Below, piece after piece: positions 49,398-58,718 of a DNA stretch of 64,000 nt. The stretch's first letter is position 1; each line of letters starts with the position of its first letter. Both the position numbers and the translations under genes were made by a program. This DNA is from Pelagibacterium montanilacus. GTDB lineage: Bacteria; Pseudomonadota; Alphaproteobacteria; Rhizobiales; Devosiaceae. The stretch covers positions 124,001 through 188,000 of the forward strand of contig NZ_RZMX01000008.1 in assembly GCF_003992665.1 (NCBI RefSeq), read 5' to 3'. The notes beneath the pieces are model-generated. The model saw only the letters and a program-made list of their open reading frames with translations. It made no database searches and had not been told where the DNA came from.

Positions 49398-50933
49398 TCA
49401 GAGGGTTTCCAGAAAGGCCGCCGCCGACTTCGCAATCTCATCGCGCTCGCCGGGATCGAATCGCTCGAGCGTTTTGAGCGGCATCGCCATCCGCGTGTTG
49501 GATGCCAACCGATCCCGATTCACTTCGATAAAATTCCAGTACAGCGCATTGAACGGACAGGCCTTTTCGCCCGTGCGCGCCTTCACGTCATAGGCGCAGG
49601 AACCGCAATAGTCCGACATGCGGTGGATATAGGCACCCGAGGCCGCATAGGGTTTGGACGCGAAGACACCGCCATCGGCATAGAGCGCCATGCCCGAAAC
49701 GTTTGGCAGTTCCACCCACTCATAGGCATCGTGGTAGACGAGCAGGAACCACTCCTGCACTTGGCGCGGATCAATGCCCGCCAGCAGGCAGAAATTCCCG
49801 ATCACCATAAGCCTCTGGATGTGATGGGCATAGGCATGGGCGCGGGTGTCTCCGATGGACTGGGCCAGGCAATTCATCTCCGTCTCGGCCGTCCAGAAGA
49901 AATCGGGCAGCGCGCGCCGCGCCTCGAGCGCGTTGCGCGTCGCATAACCCGGCATCTCGCGCCAGTAGACGCCGCGGATGAATTCACGCCAGCCGATGAT
50001 CTGGCGCACGAAGCCCTCCACCGCGTTGAGCGGAGCCGCTCCATCCTCATAAGCCGCTATCGCGCGGTCGCAGACCTCACGCGGATCCAGAAGACCGATA
50101 TTGATCAGGGCCGAAAGGTGGGCGTGGAACAGCAGGGGATCGCCCTCCCGCATGGCATCCTGATAAGTGCCGAAATCCTCGAGCGCATGCGCGACAAACC
50201 AGTGGAGTGCATGAAGCGCGGCGCGGCGGGTCACCGGGTAGTCGAAGGGCTCGAGATCTCCGAAATTGTCGGCAAACCGCGCGCCGACCATTTCGATCAC
50301 CTCGCGGGTGATCTCATCGGGCCGGCTGGTCGGCCGCTCGGGCGGGACCACCGATTTGGGGATCGGCTTGCGGTTCGCGGCATCATAGTTCCACGAGCCG
50401 CCGACGGGCTTGTCGCCGTCCATGAGATAGCCCGTGCGACGCCGCATCTCGCGATAGAAGAACTCCATGCGCAAGTTCTTGCGACCGTCTCCCGCCCAGT
50501 CGGCAAAGTCCTGCCGGCTGGCGATGAACCGGTCGTCCTCCCGGATCACGACCGAAATCTCCATGTCCTCGCGCCAATCCTCGAACTTCTGGAGGACGCG
50601 GTACTCCCCCGGCTCGGTTAGAACGACGCGCTCGGGCCGATGCTCGCGCACCACCTTCGAGATCACCTCGTCGAGCGATCCCGGGGTGTCAGGGTCGTCG
50701 AGCCTAAGATAGCGCACCCGATAGCCCGCGGCCTCCAGATCGCGGGCAAAATGGCGCATTGCCGAGAAAACGAACACCAGCTTCTTTTTGTGATGGCGCA
50801 CATAACTGGCCTCCTCCATCACCTCCGCCATGACGAGGAGATCGTTTTCCTGGTCGCAATCGCGCAGGCTGGCCAGCCCGCGCGAGAGCTGATCGCCCAG
50901 GATCAGGCGAACCGCCTTGGTAGAAACGGGCAA
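49398..50933 (-). CDS. FeS-type photolyase/cryptochrome (FeS-BCP, PhrB/CryB-like)
   Basis: A 511-residue protein. Four cysteines, 355, 443, 446 and 459, have the same spacing as the 4Fe-4S ligands of Agrobacterium PhrB (350, 438, 441, 454). FAD-domain blocks are GWREFIRGVYW and HHIQRLMVIGNFCLLAGIDP split by a gap. Members repair (6-4) photoproducts by light or act as photosensors. The N-terminus carries the DUF523-like Rossmann domain (LILGDQLS). Confidence 0.94.
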   Translation of the reverse strand: MPVSTKAVRLILGDQLSRGLASLRDCDQENDLLVMAEVMEEASYVRHHKKKLVFVFSAMRHFARDLEAAGYRVRYLRLDDPDTPGSLDEVISKVVREHRPERVVLTEPGEYRVLQKFEDWREDMEISVVIREDDRFIASRQDFADWAGDGRKNLRMEFFYREMRRRTGYLMDGDKPVGGSWNYDAANRKPIPKSVVPPERPTSRPDEITREVIEMVGARFADNFGDLEPFDYPVTRRAALHALHWFVAHALEDFGTYQDAMREGDPLLFHAHLSALINIGLLDPREVCDRAIAAYEDGAAPLNAVEGFVRQIIGWREFIRGVYWREMPGYATRNALEARRALPDFFWTAETEMNCLAQSIGDTRAHAYAHHIQRLMVIGNFCLLAGIDPRQVQEWFLLVYHDAYEWVELPNVSGMALYADGGVFASKPYAASGAYIHRMSDYCGSCAYDVKARTGEKACPFNALYWNFIEVNRDRLASNTRMAMPLKTLERFDPGERDEIAKSAAAFLETL

Positions 50934-51013
50934 ATCCGGCCCCTGACGTTCTGTTCAAGCATATCGCTTTGAACGAGAGCACCGTCCGCCCGGTTCACCT
51001 GAGAGTGGAGGAG

Positions 51014-51808
51014 TCATCCTGCGAAAAAGGCGTGCATCATCGGGAGTTGCGGCATGACCATGCCGCGGCCCTCGATCGCCGTGTGGCCGCGCGTGCGCGC
51101 CGTGGCAACCAGTGCGGTCGGCTCGGGCCGATTGACCACGTCGGCGACGAATGCCGCCGCCGGCAGATCATCGAGCGCGAACGGGAGATCGGTCTCCCCG
51201 TCAAGCCCCAGGCTGGTGGCGTTGATCGCTACGCCGATGTCGCGTCCCGGGGCCAGGTCGGTTGCGCTCAAGGCGCAATCGGGGAAATGGGCCGCCAGAC
51301 GGGCACACAGCTTTTCTGCGCGAGCACGATTGCGGTTGGCCATCGCGATCCGGGCGACACCGGCCTCGGCAAGCGCAAAGGCTATGCCGGCCGCTACGCC
51401 CCCTGCCCCGGCCATGAACACATTGGCACCCTTGGGCGAAAACCCCGCCTGCACCAGACCCGCGACGAACCCAGGGCCATCGAGTTGCCCGCCCACCAGC
51501 CGGCCATCCTCGGTGCGGCGCACGATATTGACCGCCCCGGTAACGCGTGCGGCCTCAGTGAGGTCATCGAGCAGAGGCGCGATGGACTGCTTGTGCGGCA
51601 TGGTGACCAGGAAACCCCGCAGGTTGGCGAGGGACCTAAGCCCATAAAGCGCCGTCTCGAGGCTCGCCGGAGCGATCTCAAGCGGTACCATCGTTCCGCC
51701 CAGGCCGCGCTCGGCCAGCGAAGCCTGAAACAGGCCCGGTGACCGCAGACCAGCGACGGGCTGTCCGATGAGGCCGTAGAGATCAGCGCTGTCATTGCGG
51801 TCACTCAT
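51014..51808 (-). CDS. shikimate dehydrogenase-like protein with an altered substrate site
   Basis: A 264-residue AroE-fold protein. Catalytic Lys73 in TMPHKQ and the NADP Rossmann motif AGAGGVAAG (about 132-140) are present. The shikimate-carboxylate Ser-x-Ser of AroE (HSxSP) is RSPGLF here, and the N-T-D motif is QLDGPG (Asp110 kept). So the enzyme probably uses a different hydroxy-acid. It ends the TRAP operon; its ATG overlaps the MaoC gene stop (ATGA). Confidence 0.82.
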   Translation of the reverse strand: MSDRNDSADLYGLIGQPVAGLRSPGLFQASLAERGLGGTMVPLEIAPASLETALYGLRSLANLRGFLVTMPHKQSIAPLLDDLTEAARVTGAVNIVRRTEDGRLVGGQLDGPGFVAGLVQAGFSPKGANVFMAGAGGVAAGIAFALAEAGVARIAMANRNRARAEKLCARLAAHFPDCALSATDLAPGRDIGVAINATSLGLDGETDLPFALDDLPAAAFVADVVNRPEPTALVATARTRGHTAIEGRGMVMPQLPMMHAFFAG

Positions 51809-52716
51809 GGCAGAACCGCACTGCCAAAGCCCACTGCGGTCGGCTTGCGGTCCTGATTTATGAGCCAGTATTCAACCTCGACACGTCCGTCGGCCTGCCG
51901 GCCTGTGACTTCGCCCTCGACCGTGATGACATCGTGCGCATAAACAGGGTGGAGATACGTCGTATAGTGGCGCCCTGAAGCCAGGAACGCAGGCCCGAAC
52001 AGTCGCGTGAGGTATTCCGAAGCCCAGCACGATTCCATCATGCCCTGCGCCAGGCAATCGCGCAGACCTGCATCTTGTGCAATCCTGCGAACGGTGTGGA
52101 TGCCCTGCTTGTGAATTTCCGCACCCGAGAACACTGACATCTGTGCCTGCCGCACATGCTTTTCGAGCGGCGCGAGCGCCGTTCCCACCGGGGTGTCGGC
52201 ATCGATCCGGTCGGCCCTCTGCCCCTCGAGCGGGCGCGGGGTGATCCGGCGGTCGGGCTCGCCCGAGCCGGTGCCCACCGAAATGCCGGTGGGAATGCGC
52301 ATGATCTCGGTACTGCGCTGTCGGACCACCAGACGGCCCTGCAGATCCCGGGCCTCCGCCTCGAGCACCACATAGCCCTTGCCGCGCTTTTCGTATTTGT
52401 CGATGTAGCGGCCTGAAAGAGTCAGCCTCGTTCCCGGCGCGACGGGCGCGAAATATTCGGCCTCTTCCTTCTGGTGCAGCCCGACCACCCCATCGGGATC
52501 ATAAACGCTCAGGAACACCAGCATCAGCTCGGACACGATGGCGGCCCCGGGGACGAACGCCCCGGGCACGATCAACCCGTCGGAAAGCTCCATGCCGGTG
52601 TAGTCGTCGGTCGCATACGCGTAGCTCTTGAGAAAGAAGGGATCGGTTTCGAGCACGATCGGGCCGAAACGCTCCCCGACATAAACGTTCTCGAATACCG
52701 GCTCTTTGTAGTCCAC
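51805..52716 (-). CDS. MaoC-like hot-dog fold protein (two-domain)
   Basis: A 303-residue protein with an N-terminal hot-dog-like half (about 1-145, with YFAPVAPGTRLTLSGRYI) and a C-terminal half (about 185-300, with GIHTVRRIAQDAG and HPVYAHDVITVEGEV). GTG start at 52716 is chosen because GAGG precedes it; the upstream ATG (52734) has no such site. Acts probably as hydratase/dehydratase on an acyl or hydroxy-acid intermediate. Downstream of dctP1 after a hairpin. Confidence 0.72.
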   Translation of the reverse strand: MDYKEPVFENVYVGERFGPIVLETDPFFLKSYAYATDDYTGMELSDGLIVPGAFVPGAAIVSELMLVFLSVYDPDGVVGLHQKEEAEYFAPVAPGTRLTLSGRYIDKYEKRGKGYVVLEAEARDLQGRLVVRQRSTEIMRIPTGISVGTGSGEPDRRITPRPLEGQRADRIDADTPVGTALAPLEKHVRQAQMSVFSGAEIHKQGIHTVRRIAQDAGLRDCLAQGMMESCWASEYLTRLFGPAFLASGRHYTTYLHPVYAHDVITVEGEVTGRQADGRVEVEYWLINQDRKPTAVGFGSAVLP

Positions 52717-52732
52717 GTCACACCTCGAACGC

Positions 52733-52753
52733 AAAGAAGGGGCGGGCCGCCCC
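52733..52753 (-). terminator. intra-operon hairpin after the first DctP gene
   Basis: GGGGC at 52739-52743 pairs with GCCCC at 52749-52753 around a 5-base loop, followed on the minus strand by TTCTTT. It lies between the DctP gene and the MaoC gene. Confidence 0.5.
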
Positions 52754-52785
52754 GCACGTCGGCGGGACGGACCATTACCAGGCGA

Positions 52786-53769
52786 TCACTCGACCGAGCG
52801 GACCTTTTCGAGAAGCTCCACGGCCCCCTCGCTGATATTGGCCGCAAACTCGTCGTGGAACGCGCCGAACCGCTCGGCCAGTTCTTCGGTGCCCTCGGTC
52901 TCGATGATCTCGACCCCTTCGGCCTCGATGCTGGCCAGCGCCTCTGCGTTGAGCTCTTCGACAAGCCCGGCCTGATAGAGCATCGCGTCACGCCCTGCGT
53001 CGCGCAGGATCTGCTGGTGTTCCTCGGACAGCGCGTCGAAGCGTGCCCCGTTCACAACGATCTGGCGAAAGTGCCAGATATGATTGGTCAGGCTCACCCC
53101 GCCGGTCGGCTCGAACCATTTGGTGGTCCAGATGCTCAGTGGCTCGCCCTCGGCTGCATCGGCTACACCGGTCTCAAGGCTGGTGTAGACTTCCGGAAAC
53201 GCGATCGGGGTGGGTGTTGCCCCCATGAACTGCGCCATGCCGACATAGAGCGGAGATTCAGGCACGCGCAGGCGCAGCCCGTCGAGATCGTCCACATGGT
53301 TGATCGGGCGGGCACTGGCCATTGCCCTGGGGCCCAGGAACCAGAAGCCAAGATTGCGCAGGCCCTGCTCCTGGAAAATCTCTTCCACGTCAGTGGTGAT
53401 TTCCTCGGCGACGCGCACGAGGTGGTCGAGATCCTCATAGAGATAGGGCATCTCGAGGACCTGAAGGTCCGGGAAAAACAGTCCGATGCCCGAAAGACCC
53501 GACGGCGCGATGTCAATGGTGCCCGAAACGACGCTTTCGGCCAGTTCGCGCTCGCTGCCCAGGGTCGCGTCGAAATACATCTCGATCTTGAGCTCGCCGT
53601 TCGAACGCTCCTCGACCAGCTCTGCGAAATGGACCGCCCCGAGGCTGTTGGAATGGTCGCGGGCATAAATGTCGCCCAGCGTCAGGACTTCCTGGGCCTG
53701 GGCCGCGACGGCGAGAACCGAAAGACTGGCGCCGGCCAGTACAGTGAGAAAGGATTTCGATAGGGTCAT
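52786..53769 (-). CDS. TRAP transporter substrate-binding protein DctP (copy 1)
   Basis: A 327-residue periplasmic protein. Signal peptide to about residue 26 (AAQAQE). DctP-family blocks: LGSERELAESV, DIAPSGLSG, LRLRVPESPLY (ligand-carboxylate Arg) and HIWHFRQIVVNGA. By eye more than half of the positions match copy 2 at 55892-56872. It lies downstream of the fusion gene, far from the single dctQM pair, and may supply a second ligand specificity. Confidence 0.92.
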   Translation of the reverse strand: MTLSKSFLTVLAGASLSVLAVAAQAQEVLTLGDIYARDHSNSLGAVHFAELVEERSNGELKIEMYFDATLGSERELAESVVSGTIDIAPSGLSGIGLFFPDLQVLEMPYLYEDLDHLVRVAEEITTDVEEIFQEQGLRNLGFWFLGPRAMASARPINHVDDLDGLRLRVPESPLYVGMAQFMGATPTPIAFPEVYTSLETGVADAAEGEPLSIWTTKWFEPTGGVSLTNHIWHFRQIVVNGARFDALSEEHQQILRDAGRDAMLYQAGLVEELNAEALASIEAEGVEIIETEGTEELAERFGAFHDEFAANISEGAVELLEKVRSVE

Positions 53770-53813
53770 GTTGTCCTCCAGTGATGTTTTTGGTGCGATG
53801 AGGCGGATGGATT

Positions 53814-55820
53814 TCAGGGCCGGTCTCCGTCGGCGAGCCATTGAACGTCTTCCGGCGCAAGGGAGACCTCGAGCGCTGCCAGGGACATCCTCAGTTCCGC
53901 AATCGTAAGCGGCCCGATGATGGGAAAGACGGGAAAGTCCAAGTGCAGGAGATAGGCCAGAGCGATGGTCGGCATGGTCGTGCCATAGCGGTCGGCAAGG
54001 ATGCGCGCGCGTTCGCGGCGCCCCAGATTCCGCTCGCTGAGCCAGGACCGGATCGTTGCCGGGTCGTCGGGGTTCATCGCGTCGGTGAAAAAGCCCCGCG
54101 CCTGGCTCGACCAGGCAAACAGCGGCATGTTCCGCCCGCGCAGCCACGCAATGCTATCCGCGTCCGAGGAGGAAATGCAGTCCGGCCAGACCGGTTCGAG
54201 CATTTCTGCAAGGCTGAACTGGTTCGATACCGCAGAAAAGCCCTGCCTGCCGGCCCGTTGAGCATAGGCATTGGCCTCGCCCAGGCGCTCGAGGGTCCAG
54301 TTCGAGCCGCCGAAAGCCCGGATAGTGCCCTTGCGGGCGAAATCATCGAGAACGTCCACGAACTCGCCGACCGGGATGTCGAGATTGTCCCGGTGCATGA
54401 AATAGATATCGATATAATCGGTCTGAAGACGCTCGAGACTTTCGGCCAACTCGCGTCCGATGGTCTCGGGATAGCAGTTTGGCGAGTGCGCGCCCTTGCC
54501 GATGATGACCGCGTCTTCACGGACATCGCGGCTTTTCACCCAATGGCCCAAAAGCGTGTCGGACAGCCCCTTCTTGTAGATATGAGCCGTATCAAAGACG
54601 TTGCCGCCAGCCTCAAAGAACGCATCATAGAGCGCCTGGGCGTCGGGATAGGTCTCGAACCCCATGCAGCCTATGGCCAGCCGGGACAGCGATTTGCCGA
54701 TCGGCAGCGGCGAAACATGTCCCATGGCCGACTGGCCGGGGCGCGCCAGTTCAATGCCCGCATATGTCCGCGGCGAACGCCCGGGCGCTTCCGAGACATA
54801 GGTAACCCCGCCGGCCCTCCGCCAGGCATCAAGCGCGCGCATGTTGCCCAAGGTATCGGCCGGGCTCGGCGCAAGCCCTTGGGCGCGTCCGGCCGCAACC
54901 GAGGCGGCGAATGCATCGGCCTCGAGGCTGTAAAGCCAGTCCGAGCAGTCGATCACGATGTCTTCGACGTCGCCGTCCTGGTGAATACGGATCACGCTCG
55001 ATCCGCCCTGCCGGCCCGAGCAGAACCAGGGTGAGGGCACCTCGATCCAGCCCTTTTCCCCGAAGATGCGGACAGTGTTGTCCTGAACGGTAGTGAGGCT
55101 GCAAGCGATGCGCGAAACCATGCCATCTGCAAAGGTCAGGATCGCCGTGGCATTCTCATCGGCGCCGGTCTCAACGCGGCTTGCCTGCCCCTGAACCGAG
55201 ACCGGATCGGCAAAGGACTTGCCCGACGCGGCACCGGCGACAAGGCGGCTCATGGACACGCAATAGCAGCCCACGTCCAGGATGGCTCCGCCCCCGAGCG
55301 CGTTGGAGAAGTGGCGCGCCTCGGGATCATAGGCCTTGTTGTAGCCGTATGACGCACTCATCAGGCGCACCCGCCCGATGCGGCCGGACGCCAGAATCTC
55401 GTGCAGCCTGCTGGTCTGGGGATGCGTGCGATACATGAAGGCCTCGACGATGAGGACCCCGTTCTGCTCGCCGGCATCGAAAATGGCCGTCGCCTCGGCG
55501 GCATTCATGCCGATGGGCTTTTCACACAGCACATGCTTGCCCGCCCGCGCGGCCTTGATCGCCCACTCGGCGTGATTGGGGTGCGGCGTGGCGATGTAGA
55601 CGGCTTCGACATCGGTCCTGGCCAGCGCCGTCTCGTAACCGGCAACGATCTCGGCTCCGCCGAATTCAGGAGCAGCCGTGAACGCGGCGCTCCGGCTGGC
55701 GACGCAGATCAGGCGACCGCGCGATGATCGCTCCAGCGCCTGGGCAAACTGGCGGGCGATCGCGCCGGTGCCGAGAATGGCCCAGCGCAGTGAAGAAGTG
55801 TTTGAGGCTGCAGGTGCCAT
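53814..55820 (-). CDS. fusion of Gfo/Idh/MocA dehydrogenase and aldo/keto reductase
   Basis: A 668-residue two-domain protein. Residues about 1-345 form a Gfo/Idh/MocA dehydrogenase (GTGAIARQ nucleotide motif, CEKPIGMN). Residues about 370-668 form an aldo/keto reductase with the full tetrad: Asp and Tyr in VFDTAHIYKKG, Lys in IIGKGAH and His in YFMHRD. A short linker (GHVSPLPIGKS) joins them. No frameshift is visible. The domains may act on successive steps (alcohol/keto sugar) and channel NAD(P)H. It sits between two DctP genes. Confidence 0.9.
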   Translation of the reverse strand: MAPAASNTSSLRWAILGTGAIARQFAQALERSSRGRLICVASRSAAFTAAPEFGGAEIVAGYETALARTDVEAVYIATPHPNHAEWAIKAARAGKHVLCEKPIGMNAAEATAIFDAGEQNGVLIVEAFMYRTHPQTSRLHEILASGRIGRVRLMSASYGYNKAYDPEARHFSNALGGGAILDVGCYCVSMSRLVAGAASGKSFADPVSVQGQASRVETGADENATAILTFADGMVSRIACSLTTVQDNTVRIFGEKGWIEVPSPWFCSGRQGGSSVIRIHQDGDVEDIVIDCSDWLYSLEADAFAASVAAGRAQGLAPSPADTLGNMRALDAWRRAGGVTYVSEAPGRSPRTYAGIELARPGQSAMGHVSPLPIGKSLSRLAIGCMGFETYPDAQALYDAFFEAGGNVFDTAHIYKKGLSDTLLGHWVKSRDVREDAVIIGKGAHSPNCYPETIGRELAESLERLQTDYIDIYFMHRDNLDIPVGEFVDVLDDFARKGTIRAFGGSNWTLERLGEANAYAQRAGRQGFSAVSNQFSLAEMLEPVWPDCISSSDADSIAWLRGRNMPLFAWSSQARGFFTDAMNPDDPATIRSWLSERNLGRRERARILADRYGTTMPTIALAYLLHLDFPVFPIIGPLTIAELRMSLAALEVSLAPEDVQWLADGDRP

Positions 55821-55836
55821 GTCGAAATCCGGTCAC

Positions 55837-55873
55837 AAAAAAACAGGAACGGTGGGGCGGTCGCGCCCCACCG
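55837..55873 (-). terminator. terminator-like hairpin after the second DctP gene
   Basis: A perfect 10-base-pair stem (55850-55859 with 55864-55873), four-base loop, followed on the minus strand six bases later by seven T residues (55837-55843). Within the operon, so partial termination is likely. Confidence 0.65.
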
Positions 55874-55891
55874 CATGAGTATGCCAGTCGA

Positions 55892-56872
55892 TCAGTCGAC
55901 CGCACGCACCAGTTCGAGCAGCTCAACGGCTTCGGGACCGATGTCTTCGGCGAACTCGGTCTGGAAGTCTGCTACAGCTTCTGCGAAGTCCTCGAGACCC
56001 TCGGTCTCGACGATCTCGGCACCTTCGGCCCGCATCTGCTCGATCGCCTCTTCGTTGAACTCGACGAACAGCCCAGCCTGATGGGCCTGAGCTTCCTGGG
56101 CGGCCTCACGGATCGCCTGCTGATGGTCTTCGGACAATTCGTTGAACCGCGCCCCGTTCATGGCGATGAACCGGAAATGCCAGATGTGCTGGGTCAGGCT
56201 CACATACTCGGCCGGCTCGTACCATTTCTGGGTAAAGAGCGTTGCGGGCTCACCTTCCGCCCCGTCGGCAACACCGGTCTCGAGGCTGGTGTAGGCCTCG
56301 TTGAACGCCACGGGCGTGGGCGTTGCACCAAGTGCTCGGGTCATGCCCACATAGAGCGGCAGCTCGGGGACACGCAGGCGGAATCCCTCCATATCCTCGA
56401 TGTTCCGGATGGGACGCGTGCCGGCGATCGAGCGCGGGCCAAGGAACAGAAAGCCAAGGTTCTCGGCGTTCTGGGACCGGAAAATCTCCTCGATTTCCGG
56501 CGCGATGGCATCGGCAACCCGCTGCATGTGCTCGAGATCACGGTACAGATAGGGAAGTTCCAGGATCTGAAGCTCGGGGAAGAACCGCGAGATCAGGCCG
56601 CTCGGTGCGATGTCGACGCTTCCGGCCATGAGAGATTCCGCGATCTCGCGCTCGCTGCCGATCGTGGAGTTGGGGAAGACGTTGACCTGAACCTCGCCAT
56701 TGGTTTTTTCATCGACGAGATCGGCGAAATAATGCGCGGCGATCGTGTTGCTGTGGTCCTCGTTGTAGATGTCCGCGAGGGTCAACTGGATCTGGGCCAT
56801 CGCTGCCCCTCCAGACGCCAACACGGTGCAACCGGCGACAGCCAGCGACAGAAATCGTTTCTTGAAAGTCAT
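55892..56872 (-). CDS. TRAP transporter substrate-binding protein DctP (copy 2)
   Basis: A 326-residue periplasmic binding protein, signal peptide to about residue 27 (GAAMAQ). Same blocks as copy 1 (IGSEREIAESL, DIAPSGL, FRLRVPELPLY, HIWHFRFIAMNGA). It directly follows DctM and is the likely primary partner of dctQM. The start at 56872 follows GGAGGAGAAG. Confidence 0.93.
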   Translation of the reverse strand: MTFKKRFLSLAVAGCTVLASGGAAMAQIQLTLADIYNEDHSNTIAAHYFADLVDEKTNGEVQVNVFPNSTIGSEREIAESLMAGSVDIAPSGLISRFFPELQILELPYLYRDLEHMQRVADAIAPEIEEIFRSQNAENLGFLFLGPRSIAGTRPIRNIEDMEGFRLRVPELPLYVGMTRALGATPTPVAFNEAYTSLETGVADGAEGEPATLFTQKWYEPAEYVSLTQHIWHFRFIAMNGARFNELSEDHQQAIREAAQEAQAHQAGLFVEFNEEAIEQMRAEGAEIVETEGLEDFAEAVADFQTEFAEDIGPEAVELLELVRAVD

Positions 56873-56919
56873 GCTACTTCTCCTCCTCGTAGCGTTTCGG
56901 GGCGTCTCTTGCGATCTGA

Positions 56920-58194
56920 TCAGTAAAGAGACGGCAGGAAAGTGACCAACTCGGGAACGAAGGCAATCAGGATGTTCACGAGCAGGATCGGTATAAGGAA
57001 TATCCACACCTGGACCAGAATGTCTGACAGCTTGAGCCGTGCCAGCGCATTGCTGATGAACAGGAGCGTGCCCACGGGCGGGTTGACCGCGCCCGTCATG
57101 ATCGCCAGCACCATCACCACGCCGAAATGCACCGGGTCGAACCCGAGCTGCTGCCCGATTGCAGCAAGCGTTGGAACGAACAGAACGGCGGTGGACACCT
57201 CGTCCATGACGCTGCCAATGAAGGCCAGGGTGAAGATCAGGATGACGATGATGATCATCGGCTCCGTGGTAATGGCAAACAAGCCGTCCATCACATGTTG
57301 CTCGAACCGGCCGAGCGCGAGAATCGTACCCAGGACGGCGGCAAATCCCACGACCAGCATGATATTGGCCGAGGTGATCGCCGCGGCCATGGTGAGCTCG
57401 CGCAGTGCCTTGAACGAGAGCGTCCGGGCGATGACGAAGCCGTAGAACAGTGCATAAACCACGGCGATGATGCCGGCTTCGGTCGGCGTCGTTATGCCCC
57501 CCAAGATGCCGCCCACCACGAGAATGGGCATGAGAGCGGCCCAGCTCGCATCCCGCAGACTGATGCCGACCTGGCGGAACGAGAATTTCGTGGTCTCGAC
57601 CTTGAAGGACTCCCGGCGTACGAGGAAGCTGACCAGAACCGCAAGCGCAAGCCCGATCAGAATCCCCGGAATGATACCGCCAAGGAACAGCCGCCCGATC
57701 GAGACGCCTGCCATCGATCCATAAATGATCATGAACATCGAGGGCGGAATCATCGGACCCATCATCGAGCCGAATGCGTTGGTCAACGAGGCCAGCCGAG
57801 GGTTGTAGCCCTGCCGGATCATCGAAGGGATCAGGATCGAGCCGATGGCCGCCGCGCTGCCGGCCGCCGTGCCCGAAAGGCAGGCCATCAGGCCGTTGGC
57901 CAGCACCGTGACGTACGCGAGTCCGCCCCTGATGTGGCCGACCAAAGCCATGGCGAGATCGACGATCTTGAGCGTCAGCCCGGAGCGCGACATCACCTCG
58001 CCTGCCAGAATGAAGAACGGGATCGCCATGAGCGTGAAGGAATCCATGCCCCCGAACGTCCGCGTGATCAGCAGGCGCTCCTGGACAATCGGCTCGGTAA
58101 AAACCACGAGCAGCGAGGCAAGGCCCGTCGCAAATGCAACGGGCAGGCCGAGCAGGAGAAAGACGATGAAGCTTCCAAAAAGGGTCAGAATCAT
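56920..58194 (-). CDS. TRAP transporter large permease DctM
   Basis: A 424-residue membrane protein with about 12 helices. Family marks are AIPFFILAGEVMSRSGL (near 58-74), IPPSMFMIIYGSMAGVSIGRLF (split) and a Na-site-like region MTGAVNPPVGTLLF. The ATG overlaps dctQ by four bases (ATGA). Confidence 0.95.
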   Translation of the reverse strand: MILTLFGSFIVFLLLGLPVAFATGLASLLVVFTEPIVQERLLITRTFGGMDSFTLMAIPFFILAGEVMSRSGLTLKIVDLAMALVGHIRGGLAYVTVLANGLMACLSGTAAGSAAAIGSILIPSMIRQGYNPRLASLTNAFGSMMGPMIPPSMFMIIYGSMAGVSIGRLFLGGIIPGILIGLALAVLVSFLVRRESFKVETTKFSFRQVGISLRDASWAALMPILVVGGILGGITTPTEAGIIAVVYALFYGFVIARTLSFKALRELTMAAAITSANIMLVVGFAAVLGTILALGRFEQHVMDGLFAITTEPMIIIVILIFTLAFIGSVMDEVSTAVLFVPTLAAIGQQLGFDPVHFGVVMVLAIMTGAVNPPVGTLLFISNALARLKLSDILVQVWIFLIPILLVNILIAFVPELVTFLPSLY

Positions 58195-58718
58195 GAGTAA
58201 TCCTCGGCCCTATAGCGGCCTGTGACGAGCAGGAAGAGCTGGTAAAGGACGACGGCGGCGATCAAAGCCGCACCCACAGGAATGGCGAGATAAATCCAGA
58301 ACAGTGGAAACTGCAGAGCCGATGAAAGCTGCCGGCCATTCACCTGCGCCATGGCCCAGCCGTAGTGAATATAGGGCCCCACCAGCACGAGAATGGCCAG
58401 GCAATGAAATATCCGCAGGACCGTGCGGGCCCGCTCGGGCAGTGCCATGATGAACAGGTCCACCGCGAACATCGACCCCCGCCAGACCAGAACCGGGGCG
58501 CAGAGCCAGAACAGCCAGATAAAGCCGTACCGGATTACCTCCTCGGTCCAGAACAGGGCATATCGGCCGCCCATGAAGAAGCGCATCACCACTCCGGCAA
58601 AGCCGATGGCGACGATCGCGAGCATCAGGGGAACGACGATGACCTCGACCACGCGCTCGAGCGGGCTCGGCTTGTGGGCATGGCTCTCGTCGTCCTGATT
58701 TTCGATCGGATCGCTCAT
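58191..58718 (-). CDS. TRAP transporter small permease DctQ
   Basis: A 175-residue protein with four helices (about 22-45, 58-76, 96-113, 138-160) and the FWTEEVIRYGFIWLFW block typical of DctQ. Overlaps the SDR gene by four bases. Normal length. Confidence 0.93.
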   Translation of the reverse strand: MSDPIENQDDESHAHKPSPLERVVEVIVVPLMLAIVAIGFAGVVMRFFMGGRYALFWTEEVIRYGFIWLFWLCAPVLVWRGSMFAVDLFIMALPERARTVLRIFHCLAILVLVGPYIHYGWAMAQVNGRQLSSALQFPLFWIYLAIPVGAALIAAVVLYQLFLLVTGRYRAEDYS

